A stretch of 64,000 nt of DNA from Cunninghamia lanceolata (taxonomy: Eukaryota; Streptophyta; Pinopsida; Cupressales; Cupressaceae). Made by a program: the position numbers and the translations under genes. The notes under the pieces are model-generated. The model did no database searches, was not told where the DNA came from, and saw only the letters and a list, made by a program, of their open reading frames with translations. This document shows, one piece after another, positions 12,063 through 23,575 of the stretch. How positions within the stretch are numbered: position 1 is the stretch's first letter; every line of letters begins with the position of its first letter. The stretch lies in contig BSBN01000242.1 in the NCBI GenBank assembly GCA_027924645.1, forward strand, positions 4,774,001 through 4,838,000, written 5' to 3'.

Positions 12063-12672
12063 CTGTTTATCTCAATGATATTAACGACTAGATTTGGAAG
12101 CAGGTACAAGCTGGAATACATTTCATTGGTGCAAACAACAATAAGTGGAAATCGATTTGATCCCAAGGAAGCCCTCAAGACAAGTTAATTAAATATTTGA
12201 GATGGCAATTAAAGACCTATATAGCTAAAAAGTTATAAACGTTACTACAACCGATTGAGGTGCCGATTGAGGTGCATACAGGATGTAGTTTATATTTAAT
12301 ATCAATGATCACAGTTATAAGATGAATACCATTAGTTTATAAAAAGAACACCGCAACTTAAGGTTTTCAAATGAAAGCGATAATCATAGTTCAAAGATAA
12401 GATTACTACAAGCAGATTTAGACTACCGACGGTTTCAGATCCCTAAACTGTTATGGAGCATTTAGTAGTAAATACTACTAATTTAACTAAACTACATCAA
12501 AAGGCAATGGTTGTCATGAAAGTGACTTTTGGGGACAGTTGCAACCCTCCAAGGATTACAAATGGATCGATCCTTCATTCCAAAGGGGGGAGAAAACTCA
12601 GGAAAGGCTTTCGGAACTCCAGGTATGCTTTCTTTTTCTATTTTAAATGATGTTTTGTATATTGGAGTGATT

Positions 12673-13305
12673 TGTTGGGAGTGGTATGGCTCAGCTACCA
12701 CTTAAGAGAGGAAGAATAAGACAAATAGAGAGAAAGGGGACACAAGAAAATTACACAAACAAATAGAGATTTCTATTAATCATTAAAACTATTTTACAAT
12801 CAACAAATACAACTCAGAGCTATGGCTCTGATTCCTCTATTCCTACAACTACTACTCTCTCTGGAGCTAGCTGGACATTACAGCTGTCCTTCTCTGTTTA
12901 GAGCTACTTTGCTCTTTCCTCTAACTGTCTACTATGCATGGCGGGAGCTATCTAGAGCTCGACCCTCTACACTCTCTCACTATTGTATTCTTCCTATTGC
13001 TACTGCAACAAAAAATATTCTCTCTACTCTGCACTACAGTGCTGCTACTGTTCACAATATTCTTCACTTGCAACTAACTAAATGTTCTTCATTCTTTCCT
13101 TTTTTTTTCTTGTTTTCCAAAAATCTGCCGCTCAAAATTTGAATCTACCTACCAACATTAAACAAATTGACCAGCAATAACTTCTATCTGACGGGCCAGT
13201 TGAGTGCATTTACAATTTTGGTTAGGAGGGGCAGGAAAGTGATCTACAAAAATCTCTAACGAGGTAGGTGGCATAAATGCCTGCTCCAGATTAATAGTTC
13301 CAACA
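12673..13305 (-). repeat. 3' LTR of copia element B
   Basis: TG...CA ends, with the polypurine tract directly inside. It matches 22936-23570 along its full length with scattered substitutions. Confidence 0.92.
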
Positions 13306-13320
13306 CTCCCCCTTAATCAG
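13306..13320 (-). promoter_or_regulatory. Polypurine tract of copia element B
   Basis: The minus strand reads TTAAGGGGGAG directly against the 3' LTR, the usual plus-strand primer. Confidence 0.85.
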
Positions 13321-14976
13321 GAGCCACATACCACTTTCATTTTGTGTCTCTGGAGTTGTCTGTAGCTATCTAGAGCTGTCTGGAGCTTTCTTTCTTGAGC
13401 TGAAATATGGAGCTATCTACAATGCCCAAGCTGTCTCTCAGCCACTCAAAGCTCTCCTTTGACAGTGCCTTAGTAAATATATCAGTGAGCTGCTACTCGG
13501 ACCTACAAAACTGAAGTTTGATCTCTCCATTCTCCACTAACTCCCTTATGAAATGATATCGGATCTCTATGTTTGCTTCATCCATGGAAGATTGGATTCT
13601 TCATCAAAGTTGTGGAGGAAACATTGTCACAAAGTATGGTTGTACCATCTTCTTGATGTTCTTTCAAATCTGCAAGAATTCTCCTCAACTAGATAGCCTA
13701 ACATGCTGCTGCTATGTATTCTGCTTCAGCTATGGAGAGAGAAACTATGGGCTGCTTCTTTGTTGCCCATGATATGGGTCCCAAACCCATGTGGAACACA
13801 TATCCAGATGTACTCTTTCTATCATCTACACTTTCTACCCAATCACTGTCTATGTAACTGACTAGCTCAAACTCACTTGATGCAGTGTACAATATGACAA
13901 AGCCTTGCCTGCCATTGACATACCTCAGGATCCTCTTTCTTGCTTACCAGTGTGTGTCCATTGGTTTTTCCATGAACCTAGATATCAAGCTTACCGCATA
14001 CATTAAATCAGGCCTTGTAGCAGTCAAATACATTAGACTTTCAACCATGCTCTTGTAGAGGGTTGGGTTCACTTCATTGTTGTTGTCCTCCTTGCTTAGT
14101 TTCAAACCTGTAGCTATTGGTGTTGGTGCAGGCTTGTTGTTCTGCATCTTAAATCTCTTCAAAATCTATTTGGCATAGTTAGTTTAAGAGATAAATATGC
14201 CAAGCTCAGTTTGTTGGACCTCAATGCCAAGAAAATATCTCAGCAAACCTAGGTCAGTCATCTCAAACTCTTTCTTCAACACCTCTTTGAAATCAACAAT
14301 GAAGAGATCACTATTCCCAGTAAAAATCAGATCATCTACATACAAAACAACAATTAAAATCTCACCATTGGTTGCTTTGATGTAGAGCGTAGGCTCACTA
14401 CCACTTTTACTAAAGCCATTACTCAACAGATATGAATCTATCCTATTGTACCATGCCCGAGGTGCTTGCTTAAGCCCATAGAGAGCTTTCCAAATCCTGT
14501 ATACCTTGTCTTCATGCCCTGGGACTTCATAGCCAGGTGGCTGCTCCACATACACCTCCTCTTTCAACACTCCATTTAGGAAGGTTGACTTCACGTCCAT
14601 TTGATATACCTTCCACTTGTGCTGGGCTGCAATTGCTATGATTGCCCACATGGTTTCTAGCCTTCCAATTGGTGCATAGGTCTCATCATAGTCTCTTCTA
14701 GGTTGCTATTTGTATCCCTTAACAACCAGCCTTGCTTTATGCCTTTCAATTTTTCCCTTAGCAGTATTCTTGGTCTTGTGGACCCACTTCACTCCAATAA
14801 CCAGTTTACGCTTGGGTAAGGTTGTTAACTCCCATGTCTTATTCCTTTCTATTGAATCCAACTCTTCATCCGTGGCCTTACACCATTTTTCTCCTTTCGC
14901 AGCCTCTTAAAAAATTGTTGGATCATCATGATAGAACAAAGCAAAGTCCATATTTTAATCTAAATCATCATACCTA
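13311..14976 (-). pseudogene. pol: Element B reverse transcriptase and RNase H remnant
   Basis: Downstream of the 5.3-kb insertion pol resumes with DTRYDD, then RT motifs: [54 protein letters not shown] and the catalytic VLYVDDLIFTG. RNase H shows SYIDSDWVES, STSGYVFHMG, SIAEAEYIAAAC and a decayed KNPIFHG region. In-frame stops (near 14910, 14705, 14650, 14180, 13940) and several in RNase H make it inactive. Confidence 0.9.
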
Positions 14977-14981
14977 GTGTC

Positions 14982-17900
14982 TGTTACCTAAATTTCACTA
15001 CGGCTCATTTAGGTAGAGTTTTGCTTCAAAACTTGTAAGGTACATCTCATCTGGTCTTTCATACATTACATTCAAGTGCATAAATAAAAATAATTCAAGA
15101 GATTATGTTTATTAGTTTACTGCATTTATCCAAGTGCATGTAACATAAGAAGGGTTTATCCAAAAAATCCTTTAAAAAAAATAAATAATCTTTATTGAAT
15201 GTAAAATGTTCATCATCTCACACAAGCCGTGAGGTTAACTGCCTTATTCAATGAAATAGAAGAACAATCTATACATGAATAAGTAAATAAAGTAATGTAC
15301 ATGTAGGGTCAGAGGCCAGTCATTGCCTGAGAATGACTGGTTCTAGCTCTGGTGTGTTGTCATGTCGCCCTGAGTCATCTTTGTCCTTCCTAGCTTCACG
15401 TCGTCCTTGGTTCCTGCATTTGACAAAAGACAATGGTCTTAGAGCAACGCTCTAAGCAATGAATGGTCACAAACCATACATGAACAAGATACCATACATG
15501 TATAAACTGGTCCTCAATTTGCATTAAACAAGAAATGTATACCTTGGATGTCCTAGAGAACAATCAGTCATCAAACACATCCAAAACATGCATTTATTTT
15601 CTAACAAGTATGCTTCATGTGCAGACACAAGTGTAATTATGCTTCTGTGTGATTTATCAAGGTACATTATGAGTGGAGGAAATGTGGCTACCACAAGGGT
15701 TGAGCCCAGCTCATAGTCCTTACAGAAACATTTCATATGCCATATACAAATGCAAGACAAACTGCAAGGAAGGTGAAGACAAGTCATAGAAAGAGATGAA
15801 CAACAATAAGTGTTGTCATAGCATGTATGGAATAGCTGACTGTCATAATAAATGGACAACAATCATGTAGTATGCTCAGTCTTGTAAACAATAGAACACC
15901 TCTAAATCTAAGGCAGTCCAGTTAGAGGCAGATCAGTCAAAGAGCAACCAACAAAAGAATTGATAGACCATTAGGATCAATCACTAAAAGTGTAGGAAAT
16001 TGAGACTAACAGTCATCATTCCACATGGACGGTGAACACAAGGCATCAAAAGGACAATCACTATGTGGAGAACAAAAGAAGACTTCATAGAAGCATTTGA
16101 AGGGGATTGTCACAGTAAAGAAAGGGACAACCTTTAATGGTTTAAAAACTCAGTTTAAAAAGTAGTCATCATTGGTCTAAGAGGTTTTGCAGGAAGGATA
16201 GCCAACAAAAAAGATATTAAAACACTAATGAAGCATGTTAAATACATGTATGAGATCAACAATAGGATACAATGATAGAAGTCAGCTACAGAGGAGTATC
16301 AGGTATCTGAAGGCAAAATGCACAGAAGCAAATACAGTCCATATTTCAGTTTTCTGTATAAATCATGTAATGCTCAGAATCAAATAAAATACACTGTCTA
16401 CATGCCTATCAATATATGTGAGTAAAGAAAGGAGGTCTGTATTCATCCAACACCAAGATCTATGTACACATACTTTAGAGAGTCATCATTAAGCACAGTG
16501 GTGAGAGTTGCTGCTGCCACAAGAGCATATTGTAGCTGTTGTTCTTAGTGATTTAACATGCACAAATAAGGGTAAGAGAAGCCTAAACAACAACATGACA
16601 GTTTGGATTATGATACATCCTTGAAAAATAACATTTGACAAGTATACGTGAAACATTAGCAAGGCACTAAAGAGGCATCAACATGCTTTCCAGGAGTCTA
16701 ATGAGTTTCAGACCTGAACAAACCTTACAAAATGAAGAGAATGTTTTAATAACAGAGGTGAATGCACGCAAAGCTTGACAGCAGGAGATAGGTGATTTGT
16801 ATCTCGGATAGTACAACAATGATTTTCAAAGGTTTAGAGACATTTTATAATTAGCAAAACACACTCAGATGGAGCAGCAAATTCAGAAAAAAGAAGGGCA
16901 GTCATAAACAGCAATGGAACAAGCAATAGGTGTTGTTATGGCAGCAATATAACTGTAGTATCAGAACATGAAGAGCAAATGATCACAAAATGCTAGGATC
17001 TCATACTTTTTTATTCATTCTGAACAATTATAGTGACATTTTTTGAGAAACAGAGCATTTTACAGAAAGTGAAAAAAATGTATCATCAAATATGGAATTC
17101 ATGCTTCATGAGATAGAAGAACATAGCATGCAACAGTATGAAGAGCATGGATTAATGCAGAAGCTTTCTGATCATAATGAACCTATGAAAAAGGAGTCAT
17201 CTTGTTGGCCTTTGTTTGTATCTTCTACATCCAGTTCATCTAAGTTGTCATGCTATACTAAGTCTCTTAGCATTGTACCTGATAGACAAGGATCTCCATT
17301 ACAGTGCTCGGTTATTAACTGAAGACCTGGTAGATGCATGTATACCTGGTGATGTGGTTACAGTTGTGGGATTGTAAAAGTAATCAACACTGATATTGAT
17401 GTTGGTGGAGGGAAATCAAAAGGCAAAAACCAAGGATTATTTTACCTATATATATGAGGTTGTTTCGGTTACAGGTTCAAAATTACAATCTGTATGTGAA
17501 GACTCACAAGATGTTGGCAATACTAATGCAAGAGCTACATCACCACGACACCTACAGGCGTTCACTTCAAGGGACTTGGAGTTTATAGTGAAGTTTGCAG
17601 AAGAGCATAGATCAGGTATCTTTTGCCAGCTATTGCGTTCACTATGTCCATCAATTTATGGGCATGAACTTATCAAAATGGGTATAACTCTGGCACTATT
17701 TGGAATAAAAAGGAATGCAGATATAAGGAAAAAATTGAGAGTTTTTCAAACTCATTTCAGACAAAATACTCAGAATGCCCTCGAATCTCGCCTCTGGCAG
17801 CAAGATGCTAGTAAGAACTATAGAAAAATGTATGGTTTTTGACTCATTTCAGAACAAGAGTGCATATGAATGCTCCAAATCGAGCCTCGAGTCATAGTAT

Positions 17901-20302
17901 ACAGGAATAATGTAGATTTTCAAGCAAGATACATAGAACTCGCCAAGCATAACAGAAAATAGAGTTTTCAAGCCTCCAGAATGTGCAACAGTCAACAAGG
18001 AAAAATACAAAGTTTTCATTTCTTTTTAAACAGCAAATACTCAAAAATGCCTCAAGAAATCGGCCCCAGGCAGCGAAATTCATAAGTGAAAACTCAGAAA
18101 AATGGAGAAAGTTTGATAGGAGAAGGACTTACCTTTTGTTTCTGCCAAGTGCTATGTTGAAACCTTAGAGTTTTCCTTCAAAACGACCTTCATGGCAGCT
18201 CCATTATAGTCAAAATAGATGCAGAGGGTCGGCCATCAGAAAATAATAGAAGAAATACATCAAAAAATGGCAGGTTGCGGCCATAATGCTCAAAAACTAG
18301 TGAATAGAGGCAAAAAGATAGCTCAGTCGAACATACAAATTGCTTACCTTGTTTTCCCTGTCATAAATCCAGAGAGAAATGCTTGAGAAGGCCATTGAAA
18401 TGGCAGAGGATAATGGAGGAGCTCCAAACCCTCATGGCGGCGCGACATCTAAATAGGAAGAAAAGAATGAAGTGCCGAATGAGAATTTTTTTAGGTTTTC
18501 TTCCTTTTGGGGTCCATTGAAACCTAATTTGCATTGCTTATTTTGACTTTCGATTTGTTGCATCATTGTTATCCATTTGAGGCCCGTGGTGAAGACTCTG
18601 AAAGTCTTCAAACCTAGTGATAATACAAGGGGGCCGTGAGGCATTTTTATGCCTTTTGATTCTTTTCCAAAGACAGGTCAAGGTCCATTATGAGAAACAC
18701 AAGGTCGAATGCTTTATTTTGTTAAGGCATCTCATGATATAGTCACAAAGTGGATGAAGTGTAGGTATAAGGCATGTTGGTGTTGAGCTCATAGAGTGTG
18801 AATGTTGTCTATTTGAAACATAGGTGTAGGGGAGTCATAAGGGGCACCTTATAATGTATTGCTTAGAGCCTTGTATCATGATGGTGCATGTTGGGAAATG
18901 TGTGAGTGGCTAGGAGGTTATAAGGTGTTTCGACATAGTCATATAATGCGAGATATGATGCAAGTGCGGAGTCGTGTTTGTTTTGCCTAGGAGCTGAGGA
19001 TGTTTGTTTTGTTGATTTTGCATAATCTAGAAATAGATTAAATGTTGTAAACAAATGACAAAGTAATGATTATGAATTACTTTATCGTTTGTAATAAAAT
19101 GCAAAGAGGCAATATTAGGTAGTTTATCACGAATGACAAAGTAAGTCTCTTTGATTACTTTGTCATTTTTTTATGACATTTAATGGTCCCTAAATCATGC
19201 AAAATTAGGGAATTAAATGCTATGTCATAAATGTCATTATTTTCTGCATAGGTTTGATTGTAAAACATTAACTAAGGTGGTGTAATTATAAACCTCTTAG
19301 TTAAATGTTAATTAAATGTAGAAAATGTGTATTTATGTCATTTATTTGGAAAATATCAGATATTTATGATGCTGCAGGGGAGTTATTACACATATTTGAC
19401 TTATGTCAATGGCCTTAAAGATCATTTAAAGGCATTCAATGACATTTTTAGGTGCCTTTATGATAGTTGATGGCATGCCTTGACCATTTATGCATTGGGA
19501 ACCCATTTTGGAGGTCTTTAGAGAGATATTTTGAGGGCATTTATGAGATGCACGAAAATGGAGGTGGTTCATGTTTATCTGTTTACAGCTGTTTGGGAAG
19601 TATATAGTCTTCTTCCTTGTTCATTATTCAGCAGTTCTTACTATTCACTACTCTATATATTGTAATTTTCTAAGTTCTTTTGCAGAAGTGAACAGTCTTG
19701 TAACCCATTTTCAGAGATATACAACATTGTAACACCCTTTTTAGCAGTAATAAGCAGTTCATACCTTCCCATTTCTTCTAATATTGTGTGTCCTCAGTGT
19801 TAGTGCAGATCTTTGTGATGTTCTTTGTCCTTGGAGCTGTATTTCATGTTGGTGCATCTATGCAGGGATACATATTTTTGCAGGTTGTGAGATGTGCAAG
19901 GAATAACAATCAGTTTTGAGTAGTGAGAAAACCTCGTTCTCCTTTGCAGAATTGTTGTTATTTAGCCTCCTTACAAAGTAATGATGCAAGGATTATGATT
20001 TGCTAGGTTGTGTAAGGGAGCCTTATTATTACTGGTTCTGTAGTGTGTTATTTTCTGTGTATTCTCTGATGATCTTTTGGTGCATCACCTTAGACAGTAG
20101 GTTTCATTTTTATGCAATCCTTCTTACCCTTTTCTCTACAAAGACTTATAGTATAAGCATTATAGGTGGAGTATCAATAGGAAGCCAGCCTTCTCTAGAG
20201 GTTCTTTCCAACATAGGTGACCCACAGACCTGGAAAGATCCCATGTTTTTCCAGATTGCCAAGTTTTACAACTCAGCAAGGGTGCAAATCAGAGAGACAA
20301 CA
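14982..20302 (+). mobile_element. 5.3-kb TG...CA insertion carrying an MCM8 fragment; possibly a giant solo LTR
   Basis: Begins TGTTACCTAAATTTC and ends GAGAGACAACA. Both sides have the 5-bp duplication GTGTC (14977-14981 and 20303-20307), which splits the element B pol frame exactly. Ends and duplication size are those of an LTR retrotransposon, but I see no second copy of either end inside, no primer site and no pol. A TATA box at about 19652 with polyadenylation-like sequence after it suggests a plus-strand U3-R-U5 layout, hence a solo LTR of unusual length or a non-autonomous derivative. The first 30 bases can form a hairpin (ACCTAAAT/ATTTAGGT). Apart from the MCM8 piece I see no gene. 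Confidence 0.7.
17312..17735 (+). pseudogene. MCM8 helicase fragment, intron-free
   Basis: Reads as part of plant MCM8, the MCM-family helicase acting in recombination repair and meiosis. Pieces in order are [85 protein letters not shown] and ITLALFGIKRNAD. It covers the end of the N-terminal OB domain up to the start of the AAA+ core; the Walker A motif is not reached. Two single-base frameshifts (near 17370 and 17455) break it. It crosses what are several exons in plant MCM8 genes without an intron, so it came from RNA. The open frame upstream (17092-17322) is not recognised. Confidence 0.85.
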
Positions 20303-20354
20303 GTGTCTTCATAAATCTCCCTCACGCTTCTTGTCTTTCTTGGCATTAGAGAAG

Positions 20355-22232
20355 CGAGCGTAGGATCTAAACTACTTTTGGAGTTACTACTGCTTGACTC
20401 TAGAGTGCTCCTGAGCTGACTATGTTGTTGCAGTCTTGAACTAGCTGAATCTGAACCATTCTGGGGATGGCCCCAGAGAGCTCCAGAGTTGGATCAAGAG
20501 TGCTTCGGTGTTGAATTTGCTTCACTGCTGGAAGTTCCTACTTCATTTCCACCTTCTTCATCATCTATGGGTATCGTTGTTGAGATACCTGTGGTGGTGT
20601 CAATTGTGCCATCCCACGATTCATTTTCTATAAATTCAACATCCCTACTGATTATAACATTCTTGGTAATAGGGTTGTATAGCCTGTAGCCTTTTGATTC
20701 TTTGTTGTACCCAATGAAGATGCACTTTTCTCCTTTGTAATCAAACTTTTGTCTTTTCTCCTTAGGCACAAATGCATATGCCACACACCCAAAAATTCAT
20801 AGGTGCTCCACACTCTTGTCAATGGAGGCAAACAAATTTGCATTACCACTCATGTGGTTGCTACATCCGCTGTACAAATACCATACTTCAAGGCTGCTCT
20901 GCTCAGCAAAGTTACACACAATAAAGACATTAGACTGATTTTCATTTTCAGTCTTGTTCTCATTTGCCACATTGGCATTTTGACTCCCTTGGTCACGTTG
21001 TTTCTTCCTGCACTCATTTGCAAAGTGACCAAACTTGTGACAGTAGTAACACTGCACATTTGACTTATCATACCTCTGGTTAGAGTTTCTTCTCTTCTTG
21101 TTGTTTTGGAAGTTTGTTTGGGAGGTGCTGGCCTCCTCTTGACTGTTAGAGCCTCCTCTTCTGGAGTTGCTTCTACCTCTGCACCTTTGATCTCTTCCTC
21201 TGTCATTTATTCCTCTTCTCCTGCCTCTCACATTTCCTTGTGCTTTGAATGCTTTCTCTAGGGAAGGAGCAGATCTATTTAGCTACTGCTCATGGGTAAG
21301 AAGCGAGCATAGGATCTGAACTGCTTATGGAGTTACTACTGCTTGACTCCAAAGTGCTTCGGAGTTGACTGTGTTGCTGCAGTCTTGAACTGGCTGAATC
21401 TGAACTGTTCTAGGGATGGCTCTGGAGAGCTCCAGTGTTGGATCTAGAGTGCTCCGGTGCTAAATCTGCTTCACTACTAGATGTTCTTGCTTCATTTGCA
21501 CCTTCTTCATCATCTATGGGTATCGTTGTTGAGATACCCATCCCATGATTCATTTTCTATAAACTCAACATCCCTACTAATTATAACATTCTTGGTAATA
21601 GGTTTGTACAACTTGTAACCTTTTGATTCTTTGTTGTACCCAATGAAGATGTACTTTTCTCCTTTGTCATCAAACTTTTGTCTTTTCTCCTTAGGCACAA
21701 ATGCATATGCCACACACCCAAAAATTCGTAGGTACTCCACACTCTTGTCAATGGAGGCAAACAAATTTGCATTACCACTCATGTGGCTGCTACATCTAAT
21801 GTCCAAATACCATACTTCATGGTTGCTCTGCTCAGCAAGGTTACACACAATAAAGACCTTAGACTGATTTTCATTTTTATTCTTGTTCTCATTTGCCATA
21901 TTGGCATTTTGACTTCCTTGGTCACGTTGTTTCTTCCCGCACTCATTTGCAAAGTGACCAAACTTGTGATAGTAGTAACACTGCACATTTGACTTATCAT
22001 ACCTCTGGTTGGAGTTGCTGCTCTTCTTGTTGTTTTGGAAGTCTATTTGGGAGGTGTTGGCCTCCTCTTGACTGTTAGAGCCTCCTCTTTCAGAGTTGCT
22101 TCTACCTCTACCCCTTTGGCCTCTTCCTTTTCCATTTCTTCCTCTTCCCCTGCCTCTCACATTTCCTTGTGCTTTGAATGCTTTCTCTAGGGAAGGAGCG
22201 GATCTATTTAGCCGTTGCTCATGGGTAAGAAG
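20355..22232 (-). repeat. Direct tandem duplication inside element B (949 + 929 bp)
   Basis: Unit 20355-21303 and unit 21304-22232 align throughout. The main indel is about 20 bases near 20590 present only in the left unit. The junction has the short homology GAAG at both edges, which fits unequal exchange or slippage. The units have since diverged by many substitutions. Confidence 0.85.
20494..21303 (-). pseudogene. Second copy of the gag/integrase-tail fusion segment
   Basis: Repeats the Arg/Gly tract, the zinc knuckle (here complete, CYYCHKFGHFANEC), the protease start WYLYSGCSNHMSGN and, after the same deletion junction, the integrase tail FVPKEKRQKF ... SRDVEFIENESWDG. A short frame shift separates the two parts. 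It continues left through a Ser-rich linker to VREIYEDT at 20303, where the 5.3-kb insertion begins. Because both copies share the junction, the deletion came before the duplication. Confidence 0.85.
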
Positions 22233-22826
22233 AGAACCCATCAACTCATCAAGTGCCATTTTTGAGAGGTCTTTGGTCTCTTCTATGGTAATAACTATTG
22301 GGTCAAATCTAAGGGGCAAACTTCTAATGATTTTCTCTATAATCCTTTGCTCATCCGTGGTTTCTCCATTTATCCTCAACTGATTAACCAAGGTGGAAAC
22401 CCTTGTGTGAAAATCTGAAATAGAGTCACCGTCCTTCATCTGTAGGGTCTCAAAATCTCTCCTAAGCAGCTGGAGTTTCACTAATCTCACCTTGTCAGTT
22501 CCTTTGTAACAGTTTTGCAATATTTCCCATGCTTCTTTTGCATAGTTAGTTGCTGCTATTCTAGGGAAAATAGCCTCTGTCAAGGATGCCTCAATCAAAC
22601 TGAGGGTTTTTGCATCATTTCTTCTTGTCTCCTTCAGTTGGTTCTTCTAGGCATTTGATAGCACTCCAAAGGCATTTGGGTCAGTCACATCTGTGAACCC
22701 ACTAACCACAAGTTCCCATAAATCATTTGCAACCAAGATGGTCTTCATCTTCTTTGCCTAGACATCATAGTTTTTCCCATCAAATATGGGTGGCTACTGC
22801 CAACTCTTGTTATCTCCTCTATCCAT
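21510..22826 (-). pseudogene. gag-pol: Element B gag fused in frame to the integrase C-terminal tail
   Basis: Gag begins at the ATG at 22826 (MDRGDNKSW) with three early in-frame stops; the frame is then open from 22598. It shows LQLLRRDFE, EKIIRSLPLRFD, an Arg/Gly-rich tract and a zinc knuckle whose second Cys is Tyr (CYYYHKFGHFANEC). The protease start WYLDIRCSSHMSGN follows, with the active-site DSG read as DIR. Eleven residues later it jumps straight to the integrase tail (RIFGCVAYAF, FIGYNKESKGY, SRDVEFIENESWDG). Most of protease and all of the integrase finger and DDE core are missing, and the join keeps frame. Non-autonomous. Confidence 0.88.
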
Positions 22827-22919
22827 TCTTCTAAATCAAAGGGAGACTGTTAATACCCAGAAAAACTTAGGGGTTTTCCTCAATACCCAGAAAGCTAAAA
22901 CTCTAGATCTACTAACCTA

Positions 22920-22932
22920 GGCTCTGATACCA
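22920..22932 (-). promoter_or_regulatory. Primer binding site of copia element B
   Basis: Minus strand TGGTATCAGAGCC, an exact initiator-Met-tRNA complement. Confidence 0.9.
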
Positions 22933-22935
22933 TTT

Positions 22936-23570
22936 TGTTGGGACTAGTATGGCTCGGATACCACTCAAGGGAGGAAGAATAAGACAAACAAAGAGAGAGG
23001 GGACACAAGAAAATTACACAAAAAAATAGAGATTTCTATTAATCATTAAAACTATTTTACAATCAACAAATACAACTCAGAGCTACGGCTCTGATTCCTC
23101 TATTCCTACAACTATTGCTCTCTCTGGAGCTAGCTAGACATTACAACTATCCTTCTCTATTTGGAGCTACTCTGTTCTTTCCTCTAATTGTCTATTGTGC
23201 ATGGCGGGAGTTGTCTGGAGCTTGACCCTCTACACTCTCTCACTATTGTATTCCTCTTGTTGTTACTGCAACAAAAAATATTCTCTCTGCTCTGCACTAT
23301 GGTGCTACTGCCGCTCACAATATTTTTCACTTGCAACTAACTGAATGTTCTTCATTCTTTCCTTTTGTCTTTTCTTGTTTTCTAAAAATCTGCCACTCAA
23401 AATTTGAATCTACTTAACAGCATTAAACAAACTGACTAGCAATAACTTCTATCTGACAAGCCAGCTGAGTGCATTTACAATTTTGGTCAGGAGGGGCAAG
23501 AAAGAGATCTACGGAGATCTTTGATAGGGTAGCTGGCATAAATGCCCGCTCTAGATTAATAATTTCAACA
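22936..23570 (-). repeat. 5' LTR of copia element B
   Basis: Partner of 12673-13305. The primer site lies three bases inside its edge. Confidence 0.92.
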
Positions 23571-23575
23571 GGATT

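Larger units (their letters stand above)
6310..12667. other. Accessory mosaic with gene fragments, no intact gene
   Basis: This stretch lies between copia elements A and B. It holds four broken gene pieces and one MITE, entered separately, in mixed orientation. The rest (6310-6713, 6906-7084, 7791-8942, 9607-10043, 10435-11982, 12063-12667) shows no coding domain I recognise. A short AAT microsatellite lies at about 10529-10546. A short stretch near 11400-11430 resembles the pre-LTR region of copia elements D and E (GCCATTGATGTCAAAGG), so part may be a very old retroelement. I found no convincing Helitron or Mutator ends. Confidence 0.5.
12673..23570 (-). mobile_element. Copia element B, internally deleted and interrupted
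   Basis: LTRs of 633 and 635 bp (12673-13305 and 22936-23570) both run TGTTGGGA...CAACA on the plus strand. The element reads right to left: primer site at 22920-22932, gag, truncated pol, and a G-rich polypurine tract at 13306-13320. Flanks are TGATT and GGATT, four of five bases matching. Without the 5321-bp insertion at 14982-20302 it is about 5.6 kb. Much of protease and integrase is deleted, and a 0.93-0.95-kb segment is tandemly duplicated. Confidence 0.92.

Noticed and set aside
12822..13142. 106-residue plus-strand frame
   Set aside because: It lies wholly inside the 3' LTR of element B, so it is LTR sequence and not a gene.
17092..17322. 76-residue frame upstream of the MCM8 piece
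   Set aside because: Only its last few codons overlap MCM8 homology, in another frame. The rest is not recognisable as MCM8.
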